A stretch of DNA of 64,000 nucleotides from Glandiceps talaboti (lineage: Eukaryota > Hemichordata > Enteropneusta > Spengelidae): positions 23,658,092 through 23,722,091 of the forward strand of contig NC_135554.1 in assembly GCF_964340395.1 (NCBI RefSeq), read 5' to 3'. Of this stretch, positions 44,407-56,572 are shown in pieces. The translations under genes were made by a program, and so were the position numbers. Below the pieces are notes generated by a model. The model did no database searches and was not told where the DNA came from. It worked only from the letters and a program-made list of their open reading frames with translations. Numbering within the stretch: position 1 is the first letter of the stretch; each line of letters begins with the position of its first letter.

Positions 44407-47400
44407 ACAGGTTTAGTTATTAAATTTAGTAGATAATAAAGTATACTAATTAGTTTGTAGCCCAGAGTTTTTCTTTGGAAGGGCAGAAGTTGTTCAATTT
44501 ATCTAATTAGAATTAAAGCAGATTACAACAGTAGGAATACATCGTGGCCTTTCTAAACTGTAAGACTTGTCTCAAATGTCATTCAAATGTCCATCAACTT
44601 TCAGTTGCTAATTCTAGTTTAGACTAGTAATATTTGTATCAATTATGAACAAAAAAAAATTGTATATCTTATCAAATCAATATACAGGGCACAGTATAGA
44701 CTATAGAACCAATGACTATTATCCATTGATAACAAACTAGAGATTGAAAATTTTGAAGTATATCCGTTTTGAAACAGGAAGTTTAAAACGATGGCAATGC
44801 CTAGATCTAACTAATAATATTATGTACCTTCAACTTCAGTGTACATTGTATGTTACGTTGTCAGTGAGAAAAGAGACAAGGCTGGTAGAGAGATAGACCA
44901 AAACATCACATATTTTGAAGCTTGCTGTTCCAAAGTGGCTATGTTTTACTTCCTATATGACTCATGAGTCTGAGAGTTACATGTAATATATTTTCTAAGC
45001 CGTTGATTATATGAAATTTAATCACCAGAACAATTTACATGTTGACATAATATGAATATATTTACATAAATTATGCAAATCAGCATAACACATGGTGCAT
45101 ACCATCTTTAAACTGGGCTACAAAGTACCACTTTTAAAAAAAAAAAAGTGTCAGCTATTTGTTCTCCATTTGGTTAGAGTGACGCTTAGTACACACCTAA
45201 TCATGTTTTGGATCTTTCTTCACTAACCTAAGGAGCTTTTCTTGTGTCATACCCTTGGTCCCTATGTGGAACTTGGAAATGAGATAGCATATGGAGCTAT
45301 GGTCTAGATGACTCAGTACGTGAGTATGTCAAGATGGGCAACAATGCCATATATTTCATATTCAATCAATTCTTGACATAGGGTCATATCAACAAAGATG
45401 TGTTCATGTATTTTCCTGAGGGATTGTCACAAAATCTTAACTAATAGTTTCGTAATATAATGCTATTATACCGCTAAGTCCGTCAGTGCATATGCCTTGT
45501 TTAAGAGTTCAGCAGTCCAAGGTATTGTTCTAATATTGTTTATCATGGTGAATCATTGCTTAGTCATGTGTAAGTTTCTGTATGTAAAACATCAAAGGAG
45601 TTTCCTCAGTAGTCTGTCCCTCAGTTTAGGTGCTAAAACCCAAGGTAAGTTATTACTTCCACTGTTACATGTCTTGTCAACATCTGGTACCAGTATCACA
45701 ATATTATAGTACTACAGGTTGTTTTTGCAATCCTGAGTAGCATGCATGAATACCTGTGCCCTTCTTTCCATTCAAGGTTTGTTTTGCTATTGATGTATGC
45801 CTACAGCTATTTTGAAGACTTCAGCTGTACAGTCATTGCATATTGTCGATATATAGGGTCCAGAGTTTACTACACATTGTGTACTCTGATAGCATTGTTT
45901 TGCAAGGGCAGTGTGTCATGAGAAAGGAATGTTTTCATTTCATTTCATACTGTATATGATATGTAATATCTGTTATACTTGGCAGGAGCTGTCAGTTTTC
46001 AGTAGTTCAAAAAGCTGGCCATTTGGTTTGACATACTTGCTCGAACTATACGGTGAAACCATCTGCAGATAGCTATTGTAGTCTCTCGGCTAAAGTTTTC
46101 AGAGTTGACATACAGACCACACAGTAGTACTCATTGTAAAATTTTAGTGAGTCTCTTCCTCTCCGTACTTTATACAGACTCATTAATATTGCTCCATATC
46201 TGTCTTGATACAAACATCCCAGTTCTCATTACAATTATATTTGCAATCCTTTTACACAGGGCAGTTTATGCTGACTCATCAGTATTGTTCCGTATTTGTT
46301 TTGATGGTATTGTAGGAATTCCCCGTTGTCTTAACATGTCTCAAGCTCAAATTTATCCTACCTACAGTATAGAGGGGATAATGATTTCCACTGAAGATAG
46401 ATGGCATCTAAGTTGTCTCTCGAGAATTTCATTCAAATTGTTGACAAGTAAAAGGAGCTCACTCAGGGACTAATACCACTTTACTGTAGAAACCAGGTGG
46501 GGAGCATCTTTTTAGATTTTTACCATTGTTTGGGTTATCTTTGTCATTATACCAAGTAGATTATCATCAATTAATGATTCCCATCTTCAATCAAAATATA
46601 CGAAGGTTTGAGAAAACCAAAAATTTAGTTCAAGTGATGTGGAATGGAAAATGCCATGACTACTACATTCAAGCACATGCGAAAAGGTAAATTGATGTCC
46701 CCACAACTGAAGTAATCATTAAAAACCTATTAACAATTGATATGATGAAAAAACATGCATGTCGTATCTTCTTCTGAGACTAGCAACTAACTTGGAAGGT
46801 CAAACGATAAAATTTTATGACCAATGTATTATGTTTGAAGTTATATTTTAAGATCTTGTACATTTAATATGTGTGTGAAGTATGGATAATGATTTGGATA
46901 TCGTATTGTAGCTCTGGCAGATAGCTGCAAAACAACACGTATATTGTTCCTCAAATATTTACATTGTTCAGGTAACAAAAATATGACCGACATAAGGGGC
47001 CTTGTCAATACAAGTTGAATACGAGTAGTGACATACATAATTATTATGTCATGAATATTTGCACTGAATCCCACCCTTTCTGTTCACTTTGGCTTGAGCC
47101 CTGGTATGATACTTTTGTCAATGATAAGTTATGATAGGGGTATACCTTACTTGATCATAAGACAACTACATCATCACATTTCAATTTCACATGTGGCTTT
47201 TGTCATGACAGCAACATGACTTAAACTTGTGTAGGTTTACCAGTGTTTATGGGTAATACTGGTTTTACTTCTAGAGGTTGGGAACCCGGTAACAGAGGGG
47301 GAAATCTGGTAAAACTTGCATTAGATTCCCATACCGTGCACCATAATTTTGATTGGGAAAACCTTGGTAAGGACCCTTCTTTTGTACTATTCTGAGCAAG

Positions 47401-48615
47401 AACCAGTGAAATTCTACCAGCCATTTGTCAATCACACTTTTCAACATTTATGATACACATAAATGTTCAATAGAACATATGTTACTTAAAAACTTTCATG
47501 AATCTAACCATACTATGAGACAATCTTCTATAGGTGTTGTGAAATCTGAAGGTACTAAGTGCATACCAACCAGTATGTTTCCAATATGCACCCATCCATG
47601 TATAACCTTCACATAGCCCTTTGCAGGAGCTGTCTGAATCATTTAAAACTTGTACCATTCATCAGAAGTCATTCAGTGGAGAAGGTTGCGATGCTATAAA
47701 AATTTACAACTTCTTAACCAACTTCCCTTTCATTTGTTGGCCACAGAGACAACAAAACTATAATAATGAAGTTAGACTGTCACACAATGGCATCCTTACA
47801 AGTGATACTCATATAAAAAAAGTTCCATGTATCATAAACAAGGTTTATTCTACGTTGTACATAACATCAAAGTTAAGAGAGTTTAAAAGGTGTAGGGATA
47901 CATCAAACAAATATTGAGCTCCCTATTGCAGTTTCAACCGTACTTGTGAAAAGAGAGGTCTCTTGTAACTGTTTGTGGTTTTGTTGCGGAGGCTATAAAA
48001 AGAGTTACTCAGAGAATGGGTTTGTTAATCCTGTGTAATCAAACAATAGGTATGCAAAAGGTTATACCTATACAATACAGTAATACTTTGCTCCACCGGG
48101 CAGCCATTTTGTTTACATGTACACCTAAATATTGCAACACATTTGATAAACAAATATTTACAGAGTGAAAGGAGACTTGGCTGTCTGACTTAAAAATGCC
48201 TTTCACCAGAACAGCCTGACTTTAAGTTTAAACTGAAAAAAATCATACTTCAATGTACATGCATCATATCATTTGTACATATAGTAGTAACATAGCTGTA
48301 TCGGTATTGTATGCATTGATCACATACACCCAAAATTTCTAAGCTTGGAACACATTCATTGTGTCATTGGTTGACTTTCATACACTTGAAGAACTTACAA
48401 GGAATGGGTTGACTGATATTAACCATCAGCTGGGATATTTGAGTGCATAGTGGTTACAAAATAAATATAACACTTACATTGTAATGACAACCATTGACAG
48501 ACAGATGTACATACAAAATCATAGAATTGTTGATTGACAATTACCACGGTAACACACAGAATGACTGATGTAAATATTCTATGTGTAATGCCTAATGGTA
48601 TTCTGTGCGTGGCCA
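44407..48615. other. AT-rich DNA, weak candidates only
   Basis: Contains a CCCAAG|GTAAGT donor-like site at about 45644 without a clear partner; a degenerate 100-bp duplication at about 46150-46350 (ACTCATTAATATTGCTCC against ACTCATCAGTATTGTTCC), within a 122-codon frame with no motif; and a fragment of the ATTCCCC family at 46990-47045 (GGGGCCTTGTCAATACAAGT). Nothing firm. Confidence 0.35.
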
Positions 48616-48950
48616 CTTAGTGGGATGGGATGGGATGGAAGGGTTGATGGGTATACATGTATGCAACATTGGGTGAACTACATACTTAGTGGGATGGGAT
48701 GGGATGGAAGGGTTGATGGGTATACATGTATGCAACATGGGGTGAACTACATGTATTTACTTAGTGGGATGGGATGGGATGCAAGGGTTGAACTTGATGG
48801 GTATATATGTATGCAACATTGGGTGAGCTACATGTATGTACTCAGTGGGATGGGGTGGAAGGGTTCATGGGTATATTTGTATGCAACATGGGGTGAACTA
48901 CATAGGTGGTGGGATGGGATGGTCGATGTATGCAAAATGGGTTGAACTAC
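48616..48950 (+). repeat. GGGAT-rich minisatellite, about 4.6 units of 69, 75 and 81 bp
   Basis: Units start at 48616, 48685, 48760 and 48841, then about 48905: CTTAGTGGGATGGGATGGGA, TGGAAGGGTTGATGGGTATA, CATGTATGCAACATTGGGTG. Unit lengths step by six bases and are all multiples of three. That keeps one 116-codon plus frame open with a periodic GMGWDGRVDGYTCMQ-like peptide. No evidence that it is translated. Confidence 0.85.
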
Positions 48951-49424
48951 ACACTTGTAATATTCACAGCCTTAATTAAACTATTACTGGTATGCAGCAT
49001 ATTAGTCAGGGGAGTTTCTTTTCTTTCTTTTTTAAAACAAGGAAATATTACGTATCCACAAGGGTAAGCCATTCAGTGAAGGAAAGTGTAGTTATTAAAA
49101 AGCCTTGATTTAATGAGTATACACATAACAGATGGTATCGAATTAGAAAAACAATGTTCTATTCTAAGACTGAAAGTCAGCAATCCTTCTTTCCACCTGT
49201 TATTTTTATCAAAAATGTTTGATGATAAATCAATGATTTTAACTACATGCACATAGTCTGATGAATCATGAAGATTTGATGTGAAGTGACTTGAGGCATC
49301 ATAACTGAAACTGTAATGGGATTGATATTTTGATGCGTGGAAACATATGGAAAATTAATAACAAAATCCACCAGTTTGCATAGCCTACAGCTTGAGGTGG
49401 TATAAATATACATGGTATCTATTG
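48951..49424. other. AT-rich DNA, nothing gene-like
   Basis: Short pyrimidine tract at about 49016-49033. No other feature. Confidence 0.35.
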
Positions 49425-49512
49425 TCGGTGTGATTGGTAACATGAGAGACAGCAGGGCTTCGTTTACGTCACAGAACAGCTCACATCTCTTCAGTTGTGG
49501 TGTAGCCATCTT
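49425..49512 (-). other. Candidate minus-strand first coding exon
   Basis: On the minus strand an ATG in good context (TTCAAGATGGC) starts MATPQLKRCELFCDVNEALL and a frame of 88 codons ending at 49243. The first 25 codons contain most of the CpGs and look more coding than the rest. Possible donors occur after codon 8 (GTGAGC) and codon 14 (GTAAAC). TGACGTAA, a CRE-like word, overlaps the frame near 49464-49471. Family not recognised. Confidence 0.2.
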
Positions 49513-49794
49513 GAAAGATGGACGATGCAGGGTTGTAACAAACTTCTTAGCCTCTTAGAGGTACCGTATGATCTTTCACAATTCAGTATAGCACAGCTCA
49601 TTAATGAGTTTAAAACTTGGAACATCTGTTTGGATGTGGTAATCTTCGTGTGAAGTCTCTCCACACATACAGTTTGATATAGTGTGAATGTTATTCTTCC
49701 AATATCTGAGCTGTATAGAGCTGCGCTAGCTGTGTTATTGATTTGTCACAAGTGATAAAATGGAATTCCTTTCTTTGTTTCGTGTATTTCGCAG
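49513..49794. promoter_or_regulatory. Possible divergent promoter/upstream region
   Basis: Between the minus-strand ATG candidate and the plus-strand exon candidate. It has modestly more G+C than its surroundings and several CpGs (GACGATG, GTACCGTATG, CTGCGCTAGC). No TATA box or initiator is assigned. The pyrimidine tract TCCTTTCTTTGTTTCGTGTA at its right end belongs to the 3' splice site of the next feature. Inference only. Confidence 0.2.
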
Positions 49795-49961
49795 GCCTTT
49801 GTTTTTTGAGTGATAATCTATTAATCAAGACTTGCTGTGGTGTTCCAAGGAATTTTTAGCCGCAACTGACATCAGACAACTTTACCAAGAATTTTCTCCT
49901 AGTTTATATTTGATACTTAACCAAATCAACCCAAGAGAAGTACACAAGAAGTGATCAAGTG
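49795..49961 (+). other. Candidate 5'-UTR exon, 167 bases, no ATG
   Basis: The 3' splice site (CTTTGTTTCGTGTATTTCGCAG) is among the strongest in the window and the donor reads AAGTG|GTGAGT. All three frames contain stops, so it is not an internal coding exon. Not one ATG occurs in 167 bases, where about three would be expected from composition. Lack of upstream ATGs is typical of 5'-UTR exons. It would be a non-coding second exon of a plus-strand gene whose coding exons lie downstream, perhaps beyond the window. Confidence 0.35.
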
Positions 49962-50283
49962 GTGAGTAGACAATCTTGATGGACTTTTATTATTCTTTCA
50001 GAGTGTAATGGCTTGTTATATTGAAAGTGGTATTGTGTACCGCTGAGTTAAAGGCCATTTGGTGCTGAAAACATTGATCTCGAAGCCATAATACTAGTAG
50101 TTAGACAATCAGGCAGCTTCGTGAAGTTTTTGGAATGATTCTCTGTCATTCAGTTTGTCCCACACTATTTTCGTGTAGTCAATTCAGAATCAGAAGTTTG
50201 CTATGTAACTAGCCTCGCTACTCAGCAACCACATCAGTAAATGTACAAATGTATGCCATCAATGGTTCTTTCTATACTTACTT
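49962..50283. other. AT-rich DNA, nothing gene-like
   Basis: Would be the start of an intron if 49795-49961 is an exon. No other feature. Confidence 0.35.
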
Positions 50284-50510
50284 AATGCATTTTGCTGTAA
50301 GATTACAGAAGATAATTTTGAAAGAAATGGAAATGGTTCCAATTTATTTACTGTTGTGACCATATTTTCCACATTTTCTGTAAGTTTACAGAAGATATTT
50401 TGGAAAGTTTGAGTTGTTGCCAATTTATTTGCCTTGTTCTTGGTCACATTTTCTGCAAGTTTACAGAAGATACATGGGGAAAGAGCAATTTCTACAGTTT
50501 ATTTACTTTG
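50284..50510 (+). repeat. Degenerate tandem repeat, 3 units of about 75-95 bp
   Basis: CATTTTCTGTAAGTTTACAG, AAGATATTTTGGAAAG and CCAATTTATTT recur near 50289, 50373 and 50447. Confidence 0.7.
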
Positions 50511-51762
50511 ACTGACAGGTTTAAGATTAACCCATGTACAGTTCAGTATGGTTTAGATGTAAAATTATCAGACAATAGAAACACTTACGTTAAAATAATA
50601 AACATGTGTGTCTATGTTTATTGTTTTATCATTTGTGAGCTAATTGGATGAAGTCTAGTAGACATTCAGTTGGCAGCCAGTCTGTCTTGGAGATGGAAAT
50701 TGTGTATATTGCAGGGGAGACTGTTGAGGTTTGTGTTATCAGATTTGAGTAGTAGTCTTGCTATGTGTAGACTGTAAGATATGTCATGATATTCATCCCG
50801 ATCAGGCTTCTAAAACACAACTACTAAACCGCCCAATATCCTGCACAGTGCAACCAGATGTGGTGGCAGCCAATCAAATATTGTTACGCTGTGTGTAGAT
50901 GCTTTTGGAACAGAAAGACTTCCTCAGAATGTGTCATTCTCACATTGCTTTTAATATGAAAGTTTTCGAAGGTTTCCATCATCCAAGTTGATAAGATTGC
51001 TGTGACTATGGAATGTAGCTGATATCAGCTGTAAGTTTGTAAGGTAGTCATGTTAAAACAGTTTGGAAGGCATCTCCCTGGAAGGGTACATGTGGTGTAT
51101 ATACAGATTTAGAGTATGTCTAAGATTGCATCTCTCCACACTCCGTTAGTTAGTTACTTACTTACTTACTTACAAAGAGGGTCTTTGATACCATACATTG
51201 ATGGTTTTCAGATGTCAACAGTTCATGCTATATATCTGTGATTGTGTGTTGGACTCAGAAGTTATAGTAATCATGTTGAAAGTGTACAGAGACAAGTTTC
51301 TTGTCATTTGTATATTTGGGGTCTCTGTGGTTGTAACTTTGTATTGACACATGTGATTTTCTAATTATTGCATTACATAAATTGCCACTCTATTTTCTGT
51401 AGAATTTTTTCACAAGAATGCTCAAAAACTTACGCACATTTTGAAAATTCTGGTTGTAGACTTAAAAAGGTTGTTTGGGGTCGTGTGACTGCTTGGTACT
51501 ATTTTGACTGAAAATGAAGAGTCCTGAACAAGAAGGTGCTCAGGATGGCTTAGCACCCTTATTTACTTTGTCCAGAGAGAAAACCAAGTGACATTCTGTC
51601 AATTGAAATTTTACTCACAGTCAATTTTTCAGAAAAACAAATCCTGAATTTTCGCAGACATGTCATCAGCACCATCAGGGGTATACTACAATGTGTTGTC
51701 ATCGCATTCTGTAGTCCTGTTGCAGATGTATGTTTACTTCACATTCTATTTAAATTGTTTTT
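50511..51762. other. AT-rich DNA, nothing gene-like
   Basis: A short ACTT run at about 51153-51172. No exon recognised. Confidence 0.4.
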
Positions 51763-51930
51763 AAGACGAGAAATTAAATTAAATTGTGTTCACACCATCT
51801 CTGGTAGGTTGAATATAAGACTAGAAATTAAATTAGATTATGTTAGCTCCATCTCTGGTAGGTTGAATTTAAGACTAGAAATTAAATTAGATTATGTTAA
51901 CACCATCTCTGGTAGATTGAAACTTTACAA
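51763..51930 (+). repeat. 54-bp tandem repeat, 3 units
   Basis: Units at 51763, 51817 and 51871, exactly 54 bp apart: AAGACTAGAAATTAAATTAG, ATTATGTTA, CCATCTCTGGTAGGTTGAA. Because 54 is a multiple of three, one plus frame stays open and encodes an 18-residue repeat (RLEIKLDYVNTISGRLNL). No start context or family similarity supports translation. Confidence 0.9.
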
Positions 51931-53578
51931 CTATATGCAGTATGATGGTGTATAAATTTCAAAACTCTTCAGAAACATATTAATCATTGTGCTATAATAT
52001 TAATAAGGACTTTCCCTGTGTGAAGATGATGGTAGCAATCATGGGATCGTATAGGAACTAGACTAATGCTAACAGGAAATCCTGGAGTCTACGCTTTAGA
52101 TTTATTCCTACTTTATGTCCTAGGGATGTATGAACAGAAGGTTAGAATGAAGCCCTAAAAACAATATGTCGTGTGTTTGTGTTTCACTTTATAGTCAGGA
52201 CCTTAGGTCAGTTAATTTGGTTTATGTTCCATACTTTTGTGTATAAGGTAGTTTTCATCGCCAGGAACTACCCATGACAAACATGTCTGGTTTGTTTCCA
52301 AAGTCAAATTTTTTAATTTAGTTTAATGATTTCTATGTAGGGAAGTTAAGAGAGAAAGCACATGTGTTTTTTGAAATGAAACATGTAATTACTGTTAAGG
52401 AGAAGATGGATAAATTTATGTGAAGTGTTTGAATTCCATTCCTGTGAAACACACATTAAATGTTGTCATCCAGTGAAAATAGTTCATGGTTTATATTCGG
52501 CTAAAGTGAAATTAAAAGTCATTGAAAAGTTACCTGAGGGGGAAAAAAAGAAATATTGGAATTGTTTGGGTTCCTGTACAAAACCTGTAAAAATGTCATC
52601 TGTATCAGTGTATGTGTTGGTATGGTTTTACATTTGTTTGTTTTTGCATGTTCCTGTTTGTCTGTCTAGTGTGCGTGCGTTCATATGCATGCACAGAATT
52701 CCATATTACCTACTTTATACGTCTTTATGTAAACGTCCATAAGCATGATCACCTCAAAATGCTGGAGACTGACTTCATTTTGAATAGAGATTTGTGTCAA
52801 AAAGTAGTAAGTTTATCTAATACAGTAGTCTCTCAAAATATAGAAGTATTTATTTGTTTTAGACAGCAGCCAGCAGAGTGAATTTCAAAACTCTACTTGT
52901 ATTTCTTTAAACATCTATGTTTGTAATATTGTCTTGACACCATTCAAATCCCTTGTGATATAACAGATTGTATGATCAGTGTCCGAAGAATGTACTGAGT
53001 TTGATGACATGCAAGTCATTAGGTTTAATCTACCATGATTCAATTTTACTTGTGTAATAGTACTAATACTTCATACATATTGCTAGTATAATGTACACAT
53101 TATACACCTATATTTTTAAAGCACAGTTGGTGGAAAATCTCCAAATTTTCTGTTAGTATATGTGAGTTGAGAAATATTCCAAATACAAAATGTACTGTAT
53201 AGCATTTTTCGGTTTCTCTGTTGTTTGAGAAATATACCAAAATAGTATATACCCTGTAATGTTTTCAGTAACTTATGGCACTCTTTGTTGGTTGAGAAAT
53301 ATACTACTATATACTATAACAAGGCCTATACTTCAAGCTCCATAACTATAACTACTGTTCTGTTAATCTTTGCCCATTGTAATTATACTAAACTTTTACA
53401 TGAAACAGTTCAATCCATGTCATTAGCTGAATTACCTCTCCACTAGTCACTGGTGGTATTGTGTACACTGGCTTGATGTCCTTGTGTAAACAACGACAGA
53501 GAGGTACAGACCATTTACTCATTTGTCAACAATTCCTGAACTTATGGAATGCTGATAGGGTTTTGATTGACTAGAGCC
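51931..53578. other. AT-rich DNA, weak periodicity at 53160-53310
   Basis: TTGAGAAATATACC-like words recur near 53166, 53226 and 53298. Frames at 52425-52742 and 52612-52881 overlap and have no motif. Confidence 0.35.
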
Positions 53579-53675
53579 TAGCTGTTTTGTTTGAATCTGA
53601 AGAGCTCTTTACCCCCCCCCCCCCAAAAAAAAAAAAGAAAAAAAAGAGAGATCTTCAGATTCAAACCTAACAGCT
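53579..53675. repeat. Hairpin with poly-C/poly-A loop
   Basis: The arms TAGCTGTTTTGTTTGAATCT and its continuation GAAGAGCTC (left) match the reverse complement of GATCTTCAGATTCAAACC and TAACAGCT (right), about 26 of 29 bases. The loop is C13 at 53612-53624 followed by an A-rich run to about 53645. Confidence 0.8.
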
Positions 53676-54135
53676 GTACACTTAAGGTTGGATCACAAGG
53701 CAATCAGACATGCATTATAAGTTGAAAATACGAACAAAATTTATCAAAAAATAGTTTCAGTTCCAGCTAATAAGGCTTTAAAGATTGTCTGAATTATGTC
53801 TCAAATTGGCAGATGTTTTGTTGGAATATTTCTTGACCTAGAATGACCCCAATCAGCACGTTACTATAGCATTGTTTGGAGAAAGATTGCCTTGCACTGT
53901 AGGTTTATGAAACTGTCATTCCATATTTAGCAATGTTATACTTGATACTTTGTGTGACATGCAGCTATTTAAATGACATGGAATGAAGGGTCAAAACCAA
54001 TAACCTACAAAATGTTACTTACAACTAACGTAGTCTCAATTTATTTCTTGACATGTGTGATCTCCGGTGTCTTGCGTGATCATCGATGTCTTGAGTTCAT
54101 CACCAGTGTCTTGCTGTCAATCTTTCTTTATTACA
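53676..54135. other. AT-rich DNA, nothing gene-like
   Basis: A mini-repeat of TGTCTTG-like words lies near 54068-54115. No other feature. Confidence 0.35.
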
Positions 54136-54564
54136 TTGTAAACCTGGAAATTTTCGCTTAAGACTTACGTTCACATATTTCGCTGGAAAACAAAAATGCA
54201 AAAATAAGTGACAAAAATGCCTTCTTGTACATGAACACAATGTACCAGTCTGGTAATTAGTAAAAGTAAGTAGTGACTAAAATGCCTTCTTGTACATGAA
54301 CACAATGTACCAATGTGGTAATTAGTAAAACTAAAAGTAAATATTGAACACATATTGCCTGGCTATGAGGGCTATAGCACCTGTTTATTACACCCAAGGG
54401 ACTGTGAGTTACCAGAATCGCATCCTATTTCCTGCAGCCAAAGAATGCCTTCTTGTACATAAACACAATGTATCATCACGTGTCGTAACAATTAATCTTT
54501 GAGAACTAGCTGAAGCCTGTACAATCTTAAAATTTTCTAGTAGTGAAAATATCTAGGTTTACAG
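54136..54564 (-). mobile_element. CTGTAAACC inverted-repeat element, copy 4, internally duplicated and interrupted
   Basis: The right end (AAAATATCTAGGTTTACAG) is the family 5' end on the minus strand and TTGTAAACCTGGAAATTTTC at 54136 is the 3' end. The segment AATGCCTTCTTGTACATGAA, CACAATGTACCA, GGTAATTAGTAAAA occurs twice in tandem (about 54216 and 54281), with a partial third copy near 54446. About 95 unrelated bases (54345-54440) separate the second and third. Confidence 0.7.
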
Positions 54565-55530
54565 AATATCCAAGTGAAGTATAAAGAATATATTTATTTT
54601 ATTAAAACTTGTAAAATGAAAATTATTTGATCCATCATGCATCGAAGTGAAACAGAAATAGTTTATTCCTATTATATAATTATACCAAATACAACAGAGT
54701 CATTTGACACTATATCCAGTGAAAATGAATACGAAGTAACTCAGTCCAAGGGTATAGGTGAAAAAAAAAAGTTATTTATATCACCAAGTAAAATATCATC
54801 AACGCCAATTTCAAAATGAAAAATTATTTAAATATCATAGTTCAATCCAGAGTATACATGAAAAATAAATGATTTATTTCTATCAAAAAGTTATTATGAA
54901 ATCATGAAGTATAGATTTGAATTGAAATATAAATAATTTATTCCTGGTGAAAAATGAAATAAAGAAATTTTTTAATCCTATGTTTTATGTAGAACAGAAT
55001 TCATTTATTCCTACCACAAGACAGTTTCCAAGTGAAATATAATTTATCGTTATTGTCAAGTAAAATTGAAATCATTCATGTCTGTATCCAATGAAAAAAT
55101 GATGTAGAAATAAAGTTTGAATTGATATCTCTGGATAAAAATTATGTACTTATACTTATGCTTTTGGACTCAACTGAGTCCTTGATCGCATATATTGTAT
55201 TTATTGCTTTATTTTCACTAATGTATGAGTAATAAACGTACACTTACACAGACACTAAAGATACAATAGTGAAGAACATGACAATAGCTCTAACATGAAC
55301 AGAACTAATAAGACGTCTTGCCCCGCCACTTGATTAAGCATTACCTCAATACAGTTTTAAGTGAATGATTATCTTCCGATGACGAAAAAATAACTTCTTC
55401 TTATAGAAAAAATAGCTTATTCTTATAACGAAGTGAGATTGAAATAAACAGAATCCTATATCTAAATGAAATAGAAGTCGTGTATTCCAAGCTGGGGAAG
55501 TAAAATGAAAGTTATTTAATCTTTATATGT
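54565..55530 (+). repeat. Very degenerate AT-rich tandem region
   Basis: GAAATAGAAATAATTTATTCC-like phrases and AAGTGAAAT words recur irregularly every 60-90 bases (for example near 54648, 54865, 54940, 55005, 55420, 55495). Likely an ancient minisatellite. A plus frame at 54637-54819 is a product of this low complexity. Confidence 0.45.
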
Positions 55531-56204
55531 GTGTGTTGTTATGTCTACTGGGACTAAAATCTAAGTGACTGGTTTATCTCTATGCCTCACTACTAATGGT
55601 CTAGTCTCATTACAGTGCCGTGTCTTGTAAGTAACTGCCTTAAACCACAAAGATTATTTCGTTAGGTGACAACAACTGCACTATACAAGTGATATGCAGG
55701 GAGAGTGTTGCCAGGAGCAGAGTTTGTGATTTCACACTCATCTTTCATAGTCAAAGTTTTGGAATTTTTGCAACTAAAAGAAGGGAAGCTTATAAAAAGA
55801 TATTTGTGTTATAATTACTTTTGACATGATGTTTGATGGGAAGTGGGTAGAGATTATGTTTGTAATATTCTTAATGAAAACGGTAATAATATTTAATAAT
55901 GATAACAATAAAAGCTATTAAGTGTACATAAAAGTGTCAAACACTGTATGTAGGAATAATGGGTATCAAATTGTCTAAAAAATTACAAAAACAAAATATT
56001 TCGGTAATTCTGACAAATAGAGAGACCCAGGTAGAGAGACCCAGGGCATATTGAATATACAGCAAAGAATGCATAAATCTTTACTATTGTATTAGTCTAA
56101 TATAAAAATATTGTTACATTTTGTCTTTGTATTTAATATACCGGTACCGTGCTTTCCACTGAATGATGTAAGGTAATAAAGCATTGTTATTAGTAGTAGT
56201 ACAC
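55531..56204. other. AT-rich DNA, nothing gene-like
   Basis: No exon or repeat recognised apart from a duplicated GAGAGACCCAGG (56021, 56035). Confidence 0.4.
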
Positions 56205-56572
56205 CATGCACAAGCCAAGTTGAACAAAAAATATGGAATATAATATACTCTGATCGTTCTACATCACGACAACACGTGTCTATATTTAGACAATGCGTAT
56301 CTACATGTCCGTCACTGGTTCTGTTGTGTTGAAATACGAGTCTAAAACGTTCAAAATTGCCAATACTATCCCTGATTTTTCTTTGATATTACTTGTGCTG
56401 ATATAATTATGTTATTCCCCAATATTTTTCTTCATCGCATTCAGCCATAAAATATTTATGACCTTAGGGTTGTCACTACTCGTCTAGCAACTCATAGTAA
56501 TAAGGCCCCCTAAGTCACTCATAATTTCCTTGGTTGAACGAAGAAAAAATATTGGGGAATAACGTCAAATTA
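56205..56572. mobile_element. ATTCCCC inverted-repeat element, full copy
   Basis: The hairpin GTTATTCCCCAATATTTTTC (56410) pairs with GAAAAAATATTGGGGAATAAC (to 56566), arms about 30 bases. The upstream 200 bases match 33836-34020. This is the best preserved copy of the family in the window; the whole is about 365 bp and non-coding. Confidence 0.75.

Noticed and set aside
45624-45643. 20-base microexon before AAG|GTAAGT
   Set aside because: Acceptor choice is ambiguous among three closely spaced AGs and the length gives no frame evidence.
46105-46473. 122-codon plus-strand open frame
   Set aside because: Composition is that of AT-rich chance frames and it spans a degenerate nucleotide duplication. 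No motif or splice support.
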